Shown: positions 22,465 to 30,695 of the stretch, piece after piece
Numbering within the stretch: position 1 is the first letter of the stretch
How the letters are laid out: the number at the start of each line of letters is the position of its first letter
NCBI GenBank assembly: GCA_023393095.1
Contig: JAEWMT010000085.1
Span: 1 to 32,451, forward strand
Reading direction: 5' to 3'
Length of the DNA: 32,451 nucleotides
DNA from: Bacillota bacterium
Lineage (GTDB): Bacteria; Bacillota; Clostridia; Lachnospirales; Lachnospiraceae
The notes under the pieces: model-generated
What the model saw: only the letters and a program-made list of their open reading frames with translations
Told to the model about the DNA's origin: nothing
Database searches by the model: none
Made by a program: the position numbers and the translations under genes

Positions 22465-22812
22465 ATGAAAAAGTTTGTTTTTAATGATTATTTTTATGAA
22501 CCACAAGGTAAAATTACCAAGAGGATGCTTTTCAAAAGTGATAATGTTATTGCCTTTGTTCTAAATATTGCAAAAGGGGAAATGCTACCGGGACATACAC
22601 ATCTAGAATCAATCCTTTTCCTGCAGGTCATGGAAGGTAAAGCCAAGGTTATCACGGATGGCAATGAAACCTCGTTGCAAGTGGGCGAGTTAATGCAGGT
22701 TGATGGTCAGGAAAGCTTGCAGGTTGTAAATACCGGTGAACACGTCTTACGCCTTTACGTCACCATTTCGCCAATGGGTTCAGAAGCCTTTGCAACTGAT
22801 GCAAATGTTTAA
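22465..22812 (+). CDS. Small cupin-domain protein
   Basis: This is a 115-aa single-domain beta-barrel protein. ATG 22465 has AAGGAGAA upstream. Cupin motif 1 is present (GEMLPGHTHLE ... VMEG), giving two histidines and a glutamate as metal ligands. Motif 2 is degenerate: the usual P-x-G-x-x-H-x-x-x-N reads VDGQESLQVVN, so its histidine is missing. It may bind metal weakly or be a ligand-binding or structural cupin. It is a single-gene unit, possibly under the direct repeats at 22300-22350. The substrate is unknown. Confidence 0.8.
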   Translation: MKKFVFNDYFYEPQGKITKRMLFKSDNVIAFVLNIAKGEMLPGHTHLESILFLQVMEGKAKVITDGNETSLQVGELMQVDGQESLQVVNTGEHVLRLYVTISPMGSEAFATDANV

Positions 22813-22902
22813 TGATTAATTTTTATCCTAAGTCTCATAACAAATCGTATTTAAGATGAAATCCCGAAGACTTAGTAAATAAGCCTATGCCAACCACAAA
22901 GC

Positions 22903-22933
22903 AAATAGCCTGCCGAACCTCGGCAGGCTATTT
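22903..22933 (+). terminator. 14-bp hairpin followed by AAAAAGGGGAGG (repeat family)
   Basis: AAATAGCCTGCCGA (22903-22916) and TCGGCAGGCTATTT (22920-22933) form a perfect 14-bp stem with loop ACC. ACTAAAAAGGGGAGG follows. It probably ends the cupin transcript, but the tail is not a T run. Confidence 0.65.
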
Positions 22934-23111
22934 ACTAAAAAGGGGAGGTTGAGCAGTTGAGATTTCATGTGGTTTCATCATGTGCTATTATATGCTGCAG
23001 AAGTAAGAAAAGGGGGATTTAAAATTCATCTTGTGACATCATGTGATATTAAAGTTGCGTATAGATTGATTTATCAATTGGGATAATGAGGATGTTTTCG
23101 ATGAGAAGTAC

Positions 23112-23152
23112 AAGCCATTGATCATAACTTGGAATATGCAATGGCTTTTTTT
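23112..23152 (+). terminator. Terminator hairpin without an upstream gene
   Basis: AAGCCATTG (23112-23120) pairs with CAATGGCTT (23139-23147), followed by a run of seven Ts (23146-23152). No coding gene precedes it within about 300 bases, so it may end a small RNA or be left over from a lost gene. Confidence 0.6.
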
Positions 23153-23158
23153 ATAGAA

Positions 23159-23350
23159 ATGAAGAGTGCAATAAAATTTATGGTTGAACGAATGGCAAAT
23201 CCAGCTATTATATCCAAGATTAGTGGTATAAAGATAGCTTCTTTAGAGTCTACTTACTATTCTGATATAGATAAATTTCAATATACAGAAACTATAGATG
23301 AGGCTATCAATAGGGAAATAGCAAAAAACGATTACTACAACTATATTTAA
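23159..23350 (+). CDS. Doubtful small ORF of 63 aa
   Basis: An ATG at 23159, just after a terminator T run, opens 63 codons beginning MKSAIKFMVERMANPAIISK. There is no ribosome site, and the frame also extends upstream through the hairpin to TTG 23129. Composition is plausible for protein but no family is recognised. It may be a fragment of a lost gene. Confidence 0.2.
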   Translation: MKSAIKFMVERMANPAIISKISGIKIASLESTYYSDIDKFQYTETIDEAINREIAKNDYYNYI

Positions 23351-23492
23351 ATGGTAAATGAAATTTGTGATTTATCATCTTGATATTTATTAAAACAAAA
23401 ATTTGCGTATAGACTTTTTTGAGGTAAAAAAAGCTGAGATGTTGAAAAAAATAAAATGTATACAAGCCTTGAAAACTGGGGCTTCCATAGAA

Positions 23493-23532
23493 AATGAAAG
23501 ACCTGCCACGCCATTGTGACAGGTCTTTCATT
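23493..23532. terminator. 13-bp hairpin with GCCATT loop and AAAAAGGGGAGG tail
   Basis: AATGAAAGACCTG (23493-23505) pairs with CAGGTCTTTCATT (23520-23532), with an inner CAC/GTG and loop GCCATT. AAAAAGGGGAGG follows on the plus strand. On the minus strand TTTTC follows the stem, so it may terminate the LuxR-type gene. Immediately right, GGCTGA...TCAGCC encloses ACATGAT-TTC-ATCATGT (about 23544-23580), a second nested hairpin. Confidence 0.65.
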
Positions 23533-23686
23533 AAAAAGGGGAGGCTGAAAAGACATGATTTCATCATGTTTCGTCAGCCTCAGTTTGGTTGATAAGATTA
23601 ATGAATTAGACATTATAAAATTCGTCTGACGTCGTGAAGGTATATAGAAATTGGGGCAAAAGTTGGGGCGAATTTGAGGAGTAGGC

Positions 23687-26182
23687 TTAGGAGCTAATCG
23701 GAGTTTTGGACTCCAAGTATCCGCGGTCCTGAGCTATTTTAATTGCTGAGAGCTTACTGCTCACTTCAAGCTTTTGATAAATATTTTTGAAATGAGATTT
23801 TACAGTTTCTTCGGTAATGAATAGGCGGTTCGATATTTCCTTCCTGTTTAAACCTTCGGCAGATAAGGAGAGAATACTTATTTCACGCTTCGTCATAACA
23901 ACTGCTGTATGCAGTTGACTATGAATTATTTGATTGTATTGTTGACAAAGTGAAAGAACACGCTTAACATACTCATTTTCTGGTTTTTTATGAATGACTA
24001 TTTGCAACAGCTCCAAGATATGTGGTGCGCTTTCAACGAAGGGCATAATCAATTTGTCCTGCGCTGCTTCCTTCAAGGTGTCTTCAAGGCATGCAGCTCC
24101 TGCGCTTGCTCCGTACAGATGGTATTTAGCAACAGACTCAAATATTTTATTATAGATCAGGCCAAGCTGGTTATTGTAGATAGAAAAATATTTTTTAAAG
24201 TGAACCGTTAAAGCTTCAAGTTCTACATACTTCCTTGAAGCCATAACTGCTTTGCCATACACAAGATAATTATAAGCAACTCCCTGAAACATAAAGTCAG
24301 CCTCCGTCATATCTCCAATCTGAAGCCAGGAAGGAATCTGTTCCGACTGATTTATGTTGGCAAATATATAACCTTTACATAAATCAAGGGAGGTATTAAA
24401 TAAGGAATTATTCTGTGTTCCAAATTCCTGCTGCATTTGTTCCAGAAGTTCCAGAGCATCACAAAGTTTTCCCTGAACGATTCGCAGACGGACCAGACTG
24501 AATTTCGCACAGATTATTACCGCACTCTGTGACATGGTTTTTGCTTTTATCATAGCCTCCAATAGGTTACGTTCAACATTCTCGAAATCGCCTGTTTCCA
24601 AGGCGTATTCAGCAGAAGCCAGGGAATCACAGCCTGTCCCGCAGCCATTGGAGAATTCGGCATAACCGACATTTTCAGAAAGAATTTCGGATAGTTTCTT
24701 AAAGCTGCCGACGTCTCTGAAATAAATATAAAGATAGTGTGGCGATCCAAAGGTAAATTCTTGTTCCTGAAAGGTAATATAAGAGTTCTGTCCGTTCAAA
24801 AGCCGCAGGATTTCTTTGTTGGAGGCTTTAATCTCAGATATATGGTTAAAGAGTGTGAATTTACGTACAATTAAGGTCTCACCAAGAATGCGGTTACGAT
24901 ATGTTTCTTCGATACCGTCCAGATTTTTATAATACAGTTCAAGCTCATCGAGACGCTTTTCCCAAGATAAAACCTCGTTTTCCTTACCTGTTACAATGGT
25001 GTAGAACATATACAAAAGATAAGCTATCGGATATCTAAAAAGCATATCACGTGGTGTCTGATTAAACATTTTCTCTGCGCCTGCAAAGGTGAATTGCTTA
25101 TTTTGGATGTTTCTTGGATTATTCAAATGAGATAAAATCCGTTCTGTCTGGCCAACATGATTTAGGTAACCATAAGCTGTCTGAAATTCTTGTCTTTCTA
25201 TATACCAGTCACTTAGGCGGCAATATAGTTCACAAGCTTCTTCTTTGGTGAAATTCTGCTTCATTCTCAAAAAATCTAGAAGGACATTATGTATTTTGTA
25301 AACGCCGGTTTTTTCATCATAAAAAATAAATGCATTTTCTTTACTTAATCTTTTTAGTAAATGCTTTGAATTCACTTCTTCTGTAATAAATTCTGCCTGC
25401 TTAGCCGTAAATTCTTCCATAATGGAGAGCTTTAACAGGAAGTTCTGTATCGTTTGCTCATAGGAAGCAAACAATGCCTTTTCTATCAAATCTTCTATTG
25501 TTGTACTCATTCCTATCGGGACACCATTGTCCAATCCCAATAAAATAATATATACAAAGGATATCCACCCGTCGGTATATTCATATATATTATGAAGGTC
25601 TTCCTCCGTAATTTTATTTTTCAATAAATGGCAGTAGTCCGTAAGCTCAGCTTTCGTAAATTTCAGTTGATTCCTGGTGATGATACTGCATAATCCTCTG
25701 GAAAGTAGCTCAACAAAATTAATATCAGAGGTGTCCCTTGTGACAAGTAGAATATGAAGACCGTCAATCTCTTCTCCCGCAAGCCGCATAAGTAATTTAT
25801 TCAAGTAGATATCATGGGCATTCTGATAATCATCCAGTACAATCAGTAAGTGATCAGTGAAGCTTATATCTGAAATTATCTGTAAAAACTTCTCCGTCTG
25901 GGGAGCATCCGAAGGAAGACCAAGTGACTCAAAAGCAGTCCCCACCTGTGCATTGATCCTTATAATTTCTTTGGTAAATTTATCCCAGAAAGCAGTCTCA
26001 GAAAGATTCAGATCAGAGAAGGTAAACCAGAGGGACCTTATATTCTCACATTCAAGGAACTTTTTCACTGCTGTAGTTTTTCCGTATCCCATCGGTGCTT
26101 CCAGTATCGTAATAGGATAATCATATATTACGGATAAGATGGAATTTATTCGTGCCCTGTTTAGGTATATTTTGTTCTTCAT
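23687..26182 (-). CDS. MalT-like LuxR-family transcriptional regulator (large ATP-binding)
   Basis: This is an 831-aa signal-transduction ATPase of the MalT/LAL type. The N-terminus has a Walker A motif APMGYGKT (29-36) and a Walker B-like LLIVLDDYQN near 112-121, typical of STAND ATPases. A winged-helix region with EYTDGWISFVYIILLG and a long helical, probably TPR-like, sensor region of about 450 residues follow. The C-terminus (about 765-825) is a LuxR helix-turn-helix (LTKREISILSL-type start, then GLNRKEISNRLFITEETVKS, HFKNIYQKLEV). Members bind an inducer, oligomerise with ATP and activate promoters. No classical ribosome site precedes the ATG at 26182. It stands alone on the minus strand, with a near-consensus promoter upstream. 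Its targets could include the divergent genes at 26431 onward, but this is a guess. Confidence 0.9.
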   Translation of the reverse strand: MKNKIYLNRARINSILSVIYDYPITILEAPMGYGKTTAVKKFLECENIRSLWFTFSDLNLSETAFWDKFTKEIIRINAQVGTAFESLGLPSDAPQTEKFLQIISDISFTDHLLIVLDDYQNAHDIYLNKLLMRLAGEEIDGLHILLVTRDTSDINFVELLSRGLCSIITRNQLKFTKAELTDYCHLLKNKITEEDLHNIYEYTDGWISFVYIILLGLDNGVPIGMSTTIEDLIEKALFASYEQTIQNFLLKLSIMEEFTAKQAEFITEEVNSKHLLKRLSKENAFIFYDEKTGVYKIHNVLLDFLRMKQNFTKEEACELYCRLSDWYIERQEFQTAYGYLNHVGQTERILSHLNNPRNIQNKQFTFAGAEKMFNQTPRDMLFRYPIAYLLYMFYTIVTGKENEVLSWEKRLDELELYYKNLDGIEETYRNRILGETLIVRKFTLFNHISEIKASNKEILRLLNGQNSYITFQEQEFTFGSPHYLYIYFRDVGSFKKLSEILSENVGYAEFSNGCGTGCDSLASAEYALETGDFENVERNLLEAMIKAKTMSQSAVIICAKFSLVRLRIVQGKLCDALELLEQMQQEFGTQNNSLFNTSLDLCKGYIFANINQSEQIPSWLQIGDMTEADFMFQGVAYNYLVYGKAVMASRKYVELEALTVHFKKYFSIYNNQLGLIYNKIFESVAKYHLYGASAGAACLEDTLKEAAQDKLIMPFVESAPHILELLQIVIHKKPENEYVKRVLSLCQQYNQIIHSQLHTAVVMTKREISILSLSAEGLNRKEISNRLFITEETVKSHFKNIYQKLEVSSKLSAIKIAQDRGYLESKTPISS

Positions 26183-26273
26183 TTTATGTCGAACCGTTCG
26201 CTTTCGTATTATTTGTCTATTCTATGTATCTAAAGTATTTACATACTCTATCATATTTACATTATTTAAAATA

Positions 26274-26302
26274 ATTATAATTAATAATTTATATTACGTC
26301 AA
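26274..26302 (-). promoter_or_regulatory. Sigma-A promoter of the LuxR-type gene
   Basis: Read on the minus strand, TTGACG (26302-26297) and TATAAT (26279-26274) have a 17-bp spacer. The leader is about 85 nt. A 7-bp hairpin ATCCCCC-ATAA-GGGGGAT (26307-26324) lies just upstream of the -35 box and could be a protein-binding site. Confidence 0.65.
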
Positions 26303-26430
26303 TAAAATCCCCCATAAGGGGGATACACATGTACAGCTTCATTCTATATGATAATTCAAAGGGCAAACTAAATCAAAGGATAGGCATGATATGTTTGTAT
26401 GAAAATTCATAGTTAAAGAGGTGGCAACGT

Positions 26431-26685
26431 ATGTGTAAAATTACAGAGGTCCATGCGGAGGGGGATAATAAGCTCCGCATTGATTTTGATGATGGCAGCC
26501 AGGTTATTTATAATATGCAGAAGCTGGTGAAAACCATTCCTTACATCAAACTAAGTGACAGGTCATATTTTGAGAAGGTCAAATATGATGAAAAGTCTGT
26601 GTATTGGGATAACGAAGATGGGAAAGCGGAATATTTCCCATTAAAGCTTAGTATAGATACAATTTTATTTTCCTTAAGGGGCTAA
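26431..26685 (+). CDS. DUF2442-domain protein
   Basis: This is an 84-aa small soluble protein. ATG 26431 follows AGAGGTGGCAACGT. The pattern KITEVHAEGDNKLRIDFDDG, then Y.M..L and a central YFEKVKYDEKSVYWDNEDGKAEYFP fits DUF2442. Members are small alpha/beta proteins of unknown function, often encoded beside DUF4160 proteins in toxin-antitoxin-like pairs, but no DUF4160 gene is here. It is followed after 126 bases by the large surface protein. Confidence 0.7.
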   Translation: MCKITEVHAEGDNKLRIDFDDGSQVIYNMQKLVKTIPYIKLSDRSYFEKVKYDEKSVYWDNEDGKAEYFPLKLSIDTILFSLRG

Positions 26686-26811
26686 ATACAATTAAGTTAA
26701 TTTAACAGGTACAAATGCGAACAAAGAAATTCTTGCATTATTCATGGTGCTAATGATTGTTGTGGTGAAATGTATCACATAAATACAATTTTGGAAAAGG
26801 GAGATAAGCGG

Positions 26812-29800
26812 ATGAGAAAGAAAAATGTTTTAAAATTATTAGTAATAGGTATTCTGATATTTACAGCTGTACTGTTGCAAAAAGTACCGGCAGAGGCTGC
26901 AAGCGACCCTGATAACAATATTTTCGATATCAGTGAGGGGAATATCACGGTAGCTGCTACAGGTTCAGCAATTCAGGTGACTTATGGCGCCTCACAAAGC
27001 AAAGTGATAGCGGCAAGTGAAGAGATTACGATTGCAGGAGCTACAACCAGTAATTGTATTGCTGTGAACGGAGTGGCAGCTAACATAACGCTGAATACGG
27101 TAGATATTCAGTTAAGTACTGCGGATATATGCGCTTTTGCGTTGACAGGAGGAGCCAATGTTACACTTACATTGAAGGACGGTACAACTAATATATTAAA
27201 AAGCGGAGCTAACAAAGCAGGGCTGCAGGTCAATTTAGGACAGACCCTTACTATCCTGGGTTTGGGAAAGCTTACTGTAACGGGCGGTTTTTATGGAGCG
27301 GGTATCGGAGGAAGCTACAGTAGTAATAATAGTTCAATATTTATGGGAGGCACCATTAGTATACAGAGCGGTGAAGTAATAGCACAAGGTGGTTCAAGAG
27401 GAGCAGGTATCGGGGGAGGTCTATATGGAAATGGGGGTACCATTATCATATCGGGTGGTAATGTTACTGCAATCGGCGGAGACGAAGCAGCAGGTATCGG
27501 AGGAGGTGGACAAGGTTCAGGAGGTAATATCTCTATAACAGGAGGAGTAATCAGAGCAGTAGGCGGTTCATTTGGTGCGGGAATAGGTGATGGAAATTGT
27601 TGCAGCGGCACAAATAATATAAGAATAGAAAATGCTACTGTTATTGCATTAGGTGGCTTTAGAGGTGCCGGCATCGGGGGTTCCAATGGAGGAAGTGGTG
27701 CTACTGGAGATACAATCACAATCTCAGATACTGCAATCATTAAAGCGGCTTCTGACGGTACAAGTCCGGCGATATATGCAGATTCAAATACTCTCGCAAG
27801 TGGAAGTACGGCATCAATATTACTAATAACGCCTACGTCAGCACTTCCTGCCAATACAAATGTCAGTGTATATTATAAATCCCCGTATTCTCTGTATACA
27901 AGCTATAATCCAACGATAGGATTTAAATCCATTGCTATATCCATACCAACAATTAGTACCTATGGACTTACGATTGGGGGTATTCAACAAAAGAATGCTA
28001 CAGGAACAGATTATATTGTGAGCGCAGCAGGGATTACTTTGTTTAGTAGTAGTGAGGCTACTGATGAAGCAAAAGTAGCGACAGACAAAGCGATCTTAAC
28101 AGACAGCTTAATAAAAGGTTCCAATACGGACCTATCCAATGTAACGGGAGCATTAGCAGTATTACCAACCGCAGGATCAATGAATGCATCCGCTATCACC
28201 TGGTCCTCCTCAAATCCATCTATCCTGTCAAATGACGGACAGACGGTGATAAGACCTGCTTACGGCACAGGAGATGCAACGGTAACGCTGACTGCAACCA
28301 TAACAAAAGGTATCGTAACAGATACAAAGGTATTTAACATTACTGTATTAGCGGAAACCGTAAACCCGGATATCGCAAAAGTTGCAGCAGATAAAGCAGC
28401 CTTAACAGACAGTGTGATAAAAGGCACCAATGTTGATCTGTCCCATGTAACGGGAACATTAGCAGCATTGCCAACCGCAGGTTCCGTGAATGCATCCGCT
28501 ATCACCTGGTCCTCCTCAAATCCATCTATTCTGTCAAATGACGGGCAGACAGTGGCAAGACCAGCTTACGGCACAGGAGATGCTACAGTAACGCTGACTG
28601 CAACCTTAATAAAAGGCATCGTAACAGATACAAAGGTATTTAATATTACTGTATTAGCGGAAACCGTAAACCCAGATATCGCAAAAGTAGCAGCAGACAA
28701 AGCAGCCTTAACAGACAACTTAATCAAAGGTTCCAATCCAGACCTATCCCATGTAACGGTAGCATTAGTGGCATTGCCAACCGCAGGTTCCGTGAATGCA
28801 TCCGTTATCACCTGGTCCTCCTCAAATCCATCTATCCTGTCCAATGACGGACAGACGGTGGTAAGACCTGCTTACGGCACTGGAGATGCATCAGTAACTC
28901 TGACAGCGACCATAACAAAAGGGACGGTAACAGATACAAAGGTTTATAACTTAATAGTAAAAGCTTTTGAAAATTCTAATATATCAAGTGGGGCATCTGG
29001 CACAACATCGATTTCAACACCAGTCGTTACACCTACGCCAATGTCGGAAGCAAGCATAACATTGAATTCGGAGAATGATATTTCTGTTATGATAAAATGT
29101 ACAGAAGAAGATATTAATTCTTCAAAGGATTATATTCTTCCTATTCCGGTGGATAAGGTAAAAACGTTAATTTTGGATGAAAATGCAAACAATGTTATGG
29201 TATCCGTATTGCTTCCGAAATATGAAGGGGATGAAGAAACACAGGAGATAGAAAACAGTATTGTTCTAGATTCTGAGCTATTAGAGTTGATCAAAGCATC
29301 AGATAAAACGTTAACAATTAAAATCATCGATGATACAAGTAAGGAAATCTATCGATGGGTTTTTGACAAGAATAATCTGGGGGGTGTTGAGAATAATTTA
29401 GAGAATATCAAATTATCTCTTCATGTAAATAGTTTAGCTGAACTTACGAAACTGAATAAAGTATTGAATCAAGAACATATAAAGGGATTTTTAATTTCAT
29501 TTAATCAGAACAGCGTTCTCCCCGCTCAAGCTACTGTCAGTATATATGTAGGCAATATAGAGGGGATCAAGCCAGGCAGTAAGGTTTATGTATATCGTAA
29601 TAATCAAAAAACTGGAAAGTTGGAAGACCTTCCACATAGTTCGCATTATTCAGTTTCCGAGGAAGGATACATTACCATGCAGGTAATTGATGCATCAGAT
29701 TACGTTATAGTTAATAGTAAAGCACCTTCCAATCTTACGAAAAGTTTACTTAGTCAGGTAGAAGTGACTCTGAATAATAGTGTTTTATACATAGATAAAA

Positions 29801-30060
29801 CGAATAAAAATAAAATTAAATTTAATGTTACATTACCCGCGACCCTGGAGATTGTAAAAAATATTGATAAAAACGCGAACATAAGTAATGCCGTTGGAGA
29901 ATTAACGATTACTTATTACTCAAGTAATAAAAAGGTAGCAGTAGTAGATAAAAACGGAACGATTACTGCTGTTGGGAAAGGAAAAGTATTAGTAACTGCA
30001 AAAATAACTTTATATAACGGGAAAACTAAAGTTGTGAAAATGTATATAACTGTAAAATAA
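26812..30060 (+). CDS. Large secreted surface protein with Gly-rich beta-helix and three atrophied Ig repeats
   Basis: This is a 1082-aa exported protein. ATG 26812 is preferred over the frame's earlier start at 26770, because AGGGAG (26798-26803) is eight bases upstream and a signal peptide begins there (hydrophobic core VLKLLVIGILIFTAVLL, cleavage probably after AEAA). Residues about 45-290 form a glycine-rich, beta-helix-like region with repeated GAGIGG turns separated by ISGG.V.A.GG strands. Three tandem modules of exactly 102 residues (about 418-720) match atrophied bacterial Ig domains (ITWSSSNPSILSNDGQTV, RPAYGTGDATVTLTA). A Ser/Thr/Pro linker, a region of unknown fold and a C-terminal Big_2-like domain (TITYYSSNKKVAVVDKNGTI) complete it. 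No wall-anchor motif is seen. The likely role is in adhesion or carbohydrate binding. Confidence 0.8.
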   Translation: MRKKNVLKLLVIGILIFTAVLLQKVPAEAASDPDNNIFDISEGNITVAATGSAIQVTYGASQSKVIAASEEITIAGATTSNCIAVNGVAANITLNTVDIQLSTADICAFALTGGANVTLTLKDGTTNILKSGANKAGLQVNLGQTLTILGLGKLTVTGGFYGAGIGGSYSSNNSSIFMGGTISIQSGEVIAQGGSRGAGIGGGLYGNGGTIIISGGNVTAIGGDEAAGIGGGGQGSGGNISITGGVIRAVGGSFGAGIGDGNCCSGTNNIRIENATVIALGGFRGAGIGGSNGGSGATGDTITISDTAIIKAASDGTSPAIYADSNTLASGSTASILLITPTSALPANTNVSVYYKSPYSLYTSYNPTIGFKSIAISIPTISTYGLTIGGIQQKNATGTDYIVSAAGITLFSSSEATDEAKVATDKAILTDSLIKGSNTDLSNVTGALAVLPTAGSMNASAITWSSSNPSILSNDGQTVIRPAYGTGDATVTLTATITKGIVTDTKVFNITVLAETVNPDIAKVAADKAALTDSVIKGTNVDLSHVTGTLAALPTAGSVNASAITWSSSNPSILSNDGQTVARPAYGTGDATVTLTATLIKGIVTDTKVFNITVLAETVNPDIAKVAADKAALTDNLIKGSNPDLSHVTVALVALPTAGSVNASVITWSSSNPSILSNDGQTVVRPAYGTGDASVTLTATITKGTVTDTKVYNLIVKAFENSNISSGASGTTSISTPVVTPTPMSEASITLNSENDISVMIKCTEEDINSSKDYILPIPVDKVKTLILDENANNVMVSVLLPKYEGDEETQEIENSIVLDSELLELIKASDKTLTIKIIDDTSKEIYRWVFDKNNLGGVENNLENIKLSLHVNSLAELTKLNKVLNQEHIKGFLISFNQNSVLPAQATVSIYVGNIEGIKPGSKVYVYRNNQKTGKLEDLPHSSHYSVSEEGYITMQVIDASDYVIVNSKAPSNLTKSLLSQVEVTLNNSVLYIDKTNKNKIKFNVTLPATLEIVKNIDKNANISNAVGELTITYYSSNKKVAVVDKNGTITAVGKGKVLVTAKITLYNGKTKVVKMYITVK
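28063..28968 (+). repeat. Three tandem 306-bp repeats encoding Ig modules
   Basis: Units start at 28063, 28369 and 28675, exactly 306 bp apart. Long stretches are identical at the DNA level, for example ATCACCTGGTCCTCCTCAAA in all three. This suggests recent duplication or ongoing gene conversion and the potential to change copy number. Confidence 0.9.
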
Positions 30061-30098
30061 ACTCCCCTCGAAACCAGAAAGTTAAATCAAGACAATGG

Positions 30099-30323
30099 AT
30101 GAAGTCCGGCATATCGGCAACTGCGACAACCAGTATTACTGCGAACTCCGCATATACTCTCAACCTCTTGGATATATTCGAGGACACGGAGAATAATAAA
30201 CTGAACTTTAAAGTTTCAATCAACGGCGCGACAGCAGTCACAGCAAACGCGAATTACCTCGGATTCCTAGTGAAGTGCTCCCCTCTACTGAAATATAGCA
30301 AGAAAAGCACTCGCAGTATATAA
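30099..30323 (+). pseudogene. Scrap of a surface-protein beta domain
   Basis: The first 52 codons (MKSGISATATTSITANSAYT, LNLLDIFEDTENNKLNFKVS, INGATAVTANANY) look like one domain of a larger clostridial surface protein, where FEDxDNDxLTYKVSVNG is a common core. Base composition is richer in G+C than the flanks. There is no ribosome site or signal peptide, and after NANY the sequence loses the family pattern. It is probably the remnant of a deleted gene. Confidence 0.55.
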
Positions 30324-30370
30324 AAATAAAGGTTCCAGAATTTGAGAAAAATTCAGGAACCTTTATTTTT
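30322..30370. terminator. Strong bidirectional terminator
   Basis: AAAAATAAAGGTTCC (30322-30336) pairs perfectly with GGAACCTTTATTTTT (30356-30370), and the stem continues after one mismatch with GAATTT/AAATTC. A/T runs on both sides allow use in either direction. ATCAACGGGGGAGGTG follows. Confidence 0.85.
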
Positions 30371-30550
30371 ATATCAACGGGGGAGGTGTGAAGAAAAAGG
30401 CTTCTTCCTAATTCATGACAACACAATTTCTCGTGAAGCGTGAAATTTGTTATTAGAGATGCTGCTCTGCGGCGTCATGTCGGAAAGTGATGAGTAATTA
30501 AGGAGCAAGAGGCCCCTAAAGAGACTTGAAATAGGAGAAATAAAAAGTAA
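30371..30550. other. Non-coding stretch with nested inverted repeats
   Basis: CATGAC (about 30414) and GTCATG (about 30475) enclose a smaller stem built on AATTTC/GAAATT and a GCTGC/GCGGC element. No ORF with a ribosome site is present. It lies upstream of the promoter proposed for the permease, so it is not clearly part of that leader. I do not recognise a riboswitch. Confidence 0.3.
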
Positions 30551-30551
30551 T

Positions 30552-30581
30552 TAGACAAAATAGGCTAATTTATGATAAAAT
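30552..30581 (+). promoter_or_regulatory. Possible promoter of the APC permease
   Basis: TAGACA at 30552-30557 and TAAAAT at 30576-30581 have an 18-bp spacer. The leader would be about 108 nt. Confidence 0.45.
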
Positions 30582-30695
30582 ATGGCAATAACAGAGAATG
30601 TTTAGTAACTAATAAATAGATAGCGAACAATATAAGTGATGAACTAGAAGTACTTCCAACCGGCAGCAGAACGATTAAAAAGAGAGGTAACGCAG

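Larger units (their letters stand above)
22934..23492. other. Gene-poor stretch with diverged short repeats
   Basis: No convincing gene was seen. CATCATGTG[C/A]TATTA occurs near 22978 and again near 23039. TTGCGTATAGA occurs near 23055 and again near 23402, each time downstream of a CATC.TGTGATATT-like block. A terminator-like hairpin lies at 23112-23152. The stretch looks like decayed copies of one intergenic repeat, possibly once transcribed. Confidence 0.4.

Noticed and set aside
22934..23090. Tiny ORFs behind the GGGGAGG tails as genuine peptides
   Set aside because: They are 17-24 codons, differ between copies and overlap hairpins. They are kept only as part of the repeat-family observation.
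23640..23675. KLGQKLGRI-stop reading, like the end of a phage integrase
   Set aside because: Only nine codons, preceded by stops in that frame, and no integrase body or attachment repeat is present.
23687..26182. Plus-strand frames of 66-87 codons inside the LuxR-type gene
   Set aside because: They are antisense shadows of a complete 831-codon gene.
27315..27854. Proline-rich minus-strand frame opposite the glycine-rich region
   Set aside because: It is the complement of the GGAGGT-rich repeats of the surface protein. Proline richness follows from that.
30371..30550. Riboswitch for the amino-acid permease
   Set aside because: Nested inverted repeats exist, but no known riboswitch core was recognised and the likely permease promoter lies downstream.
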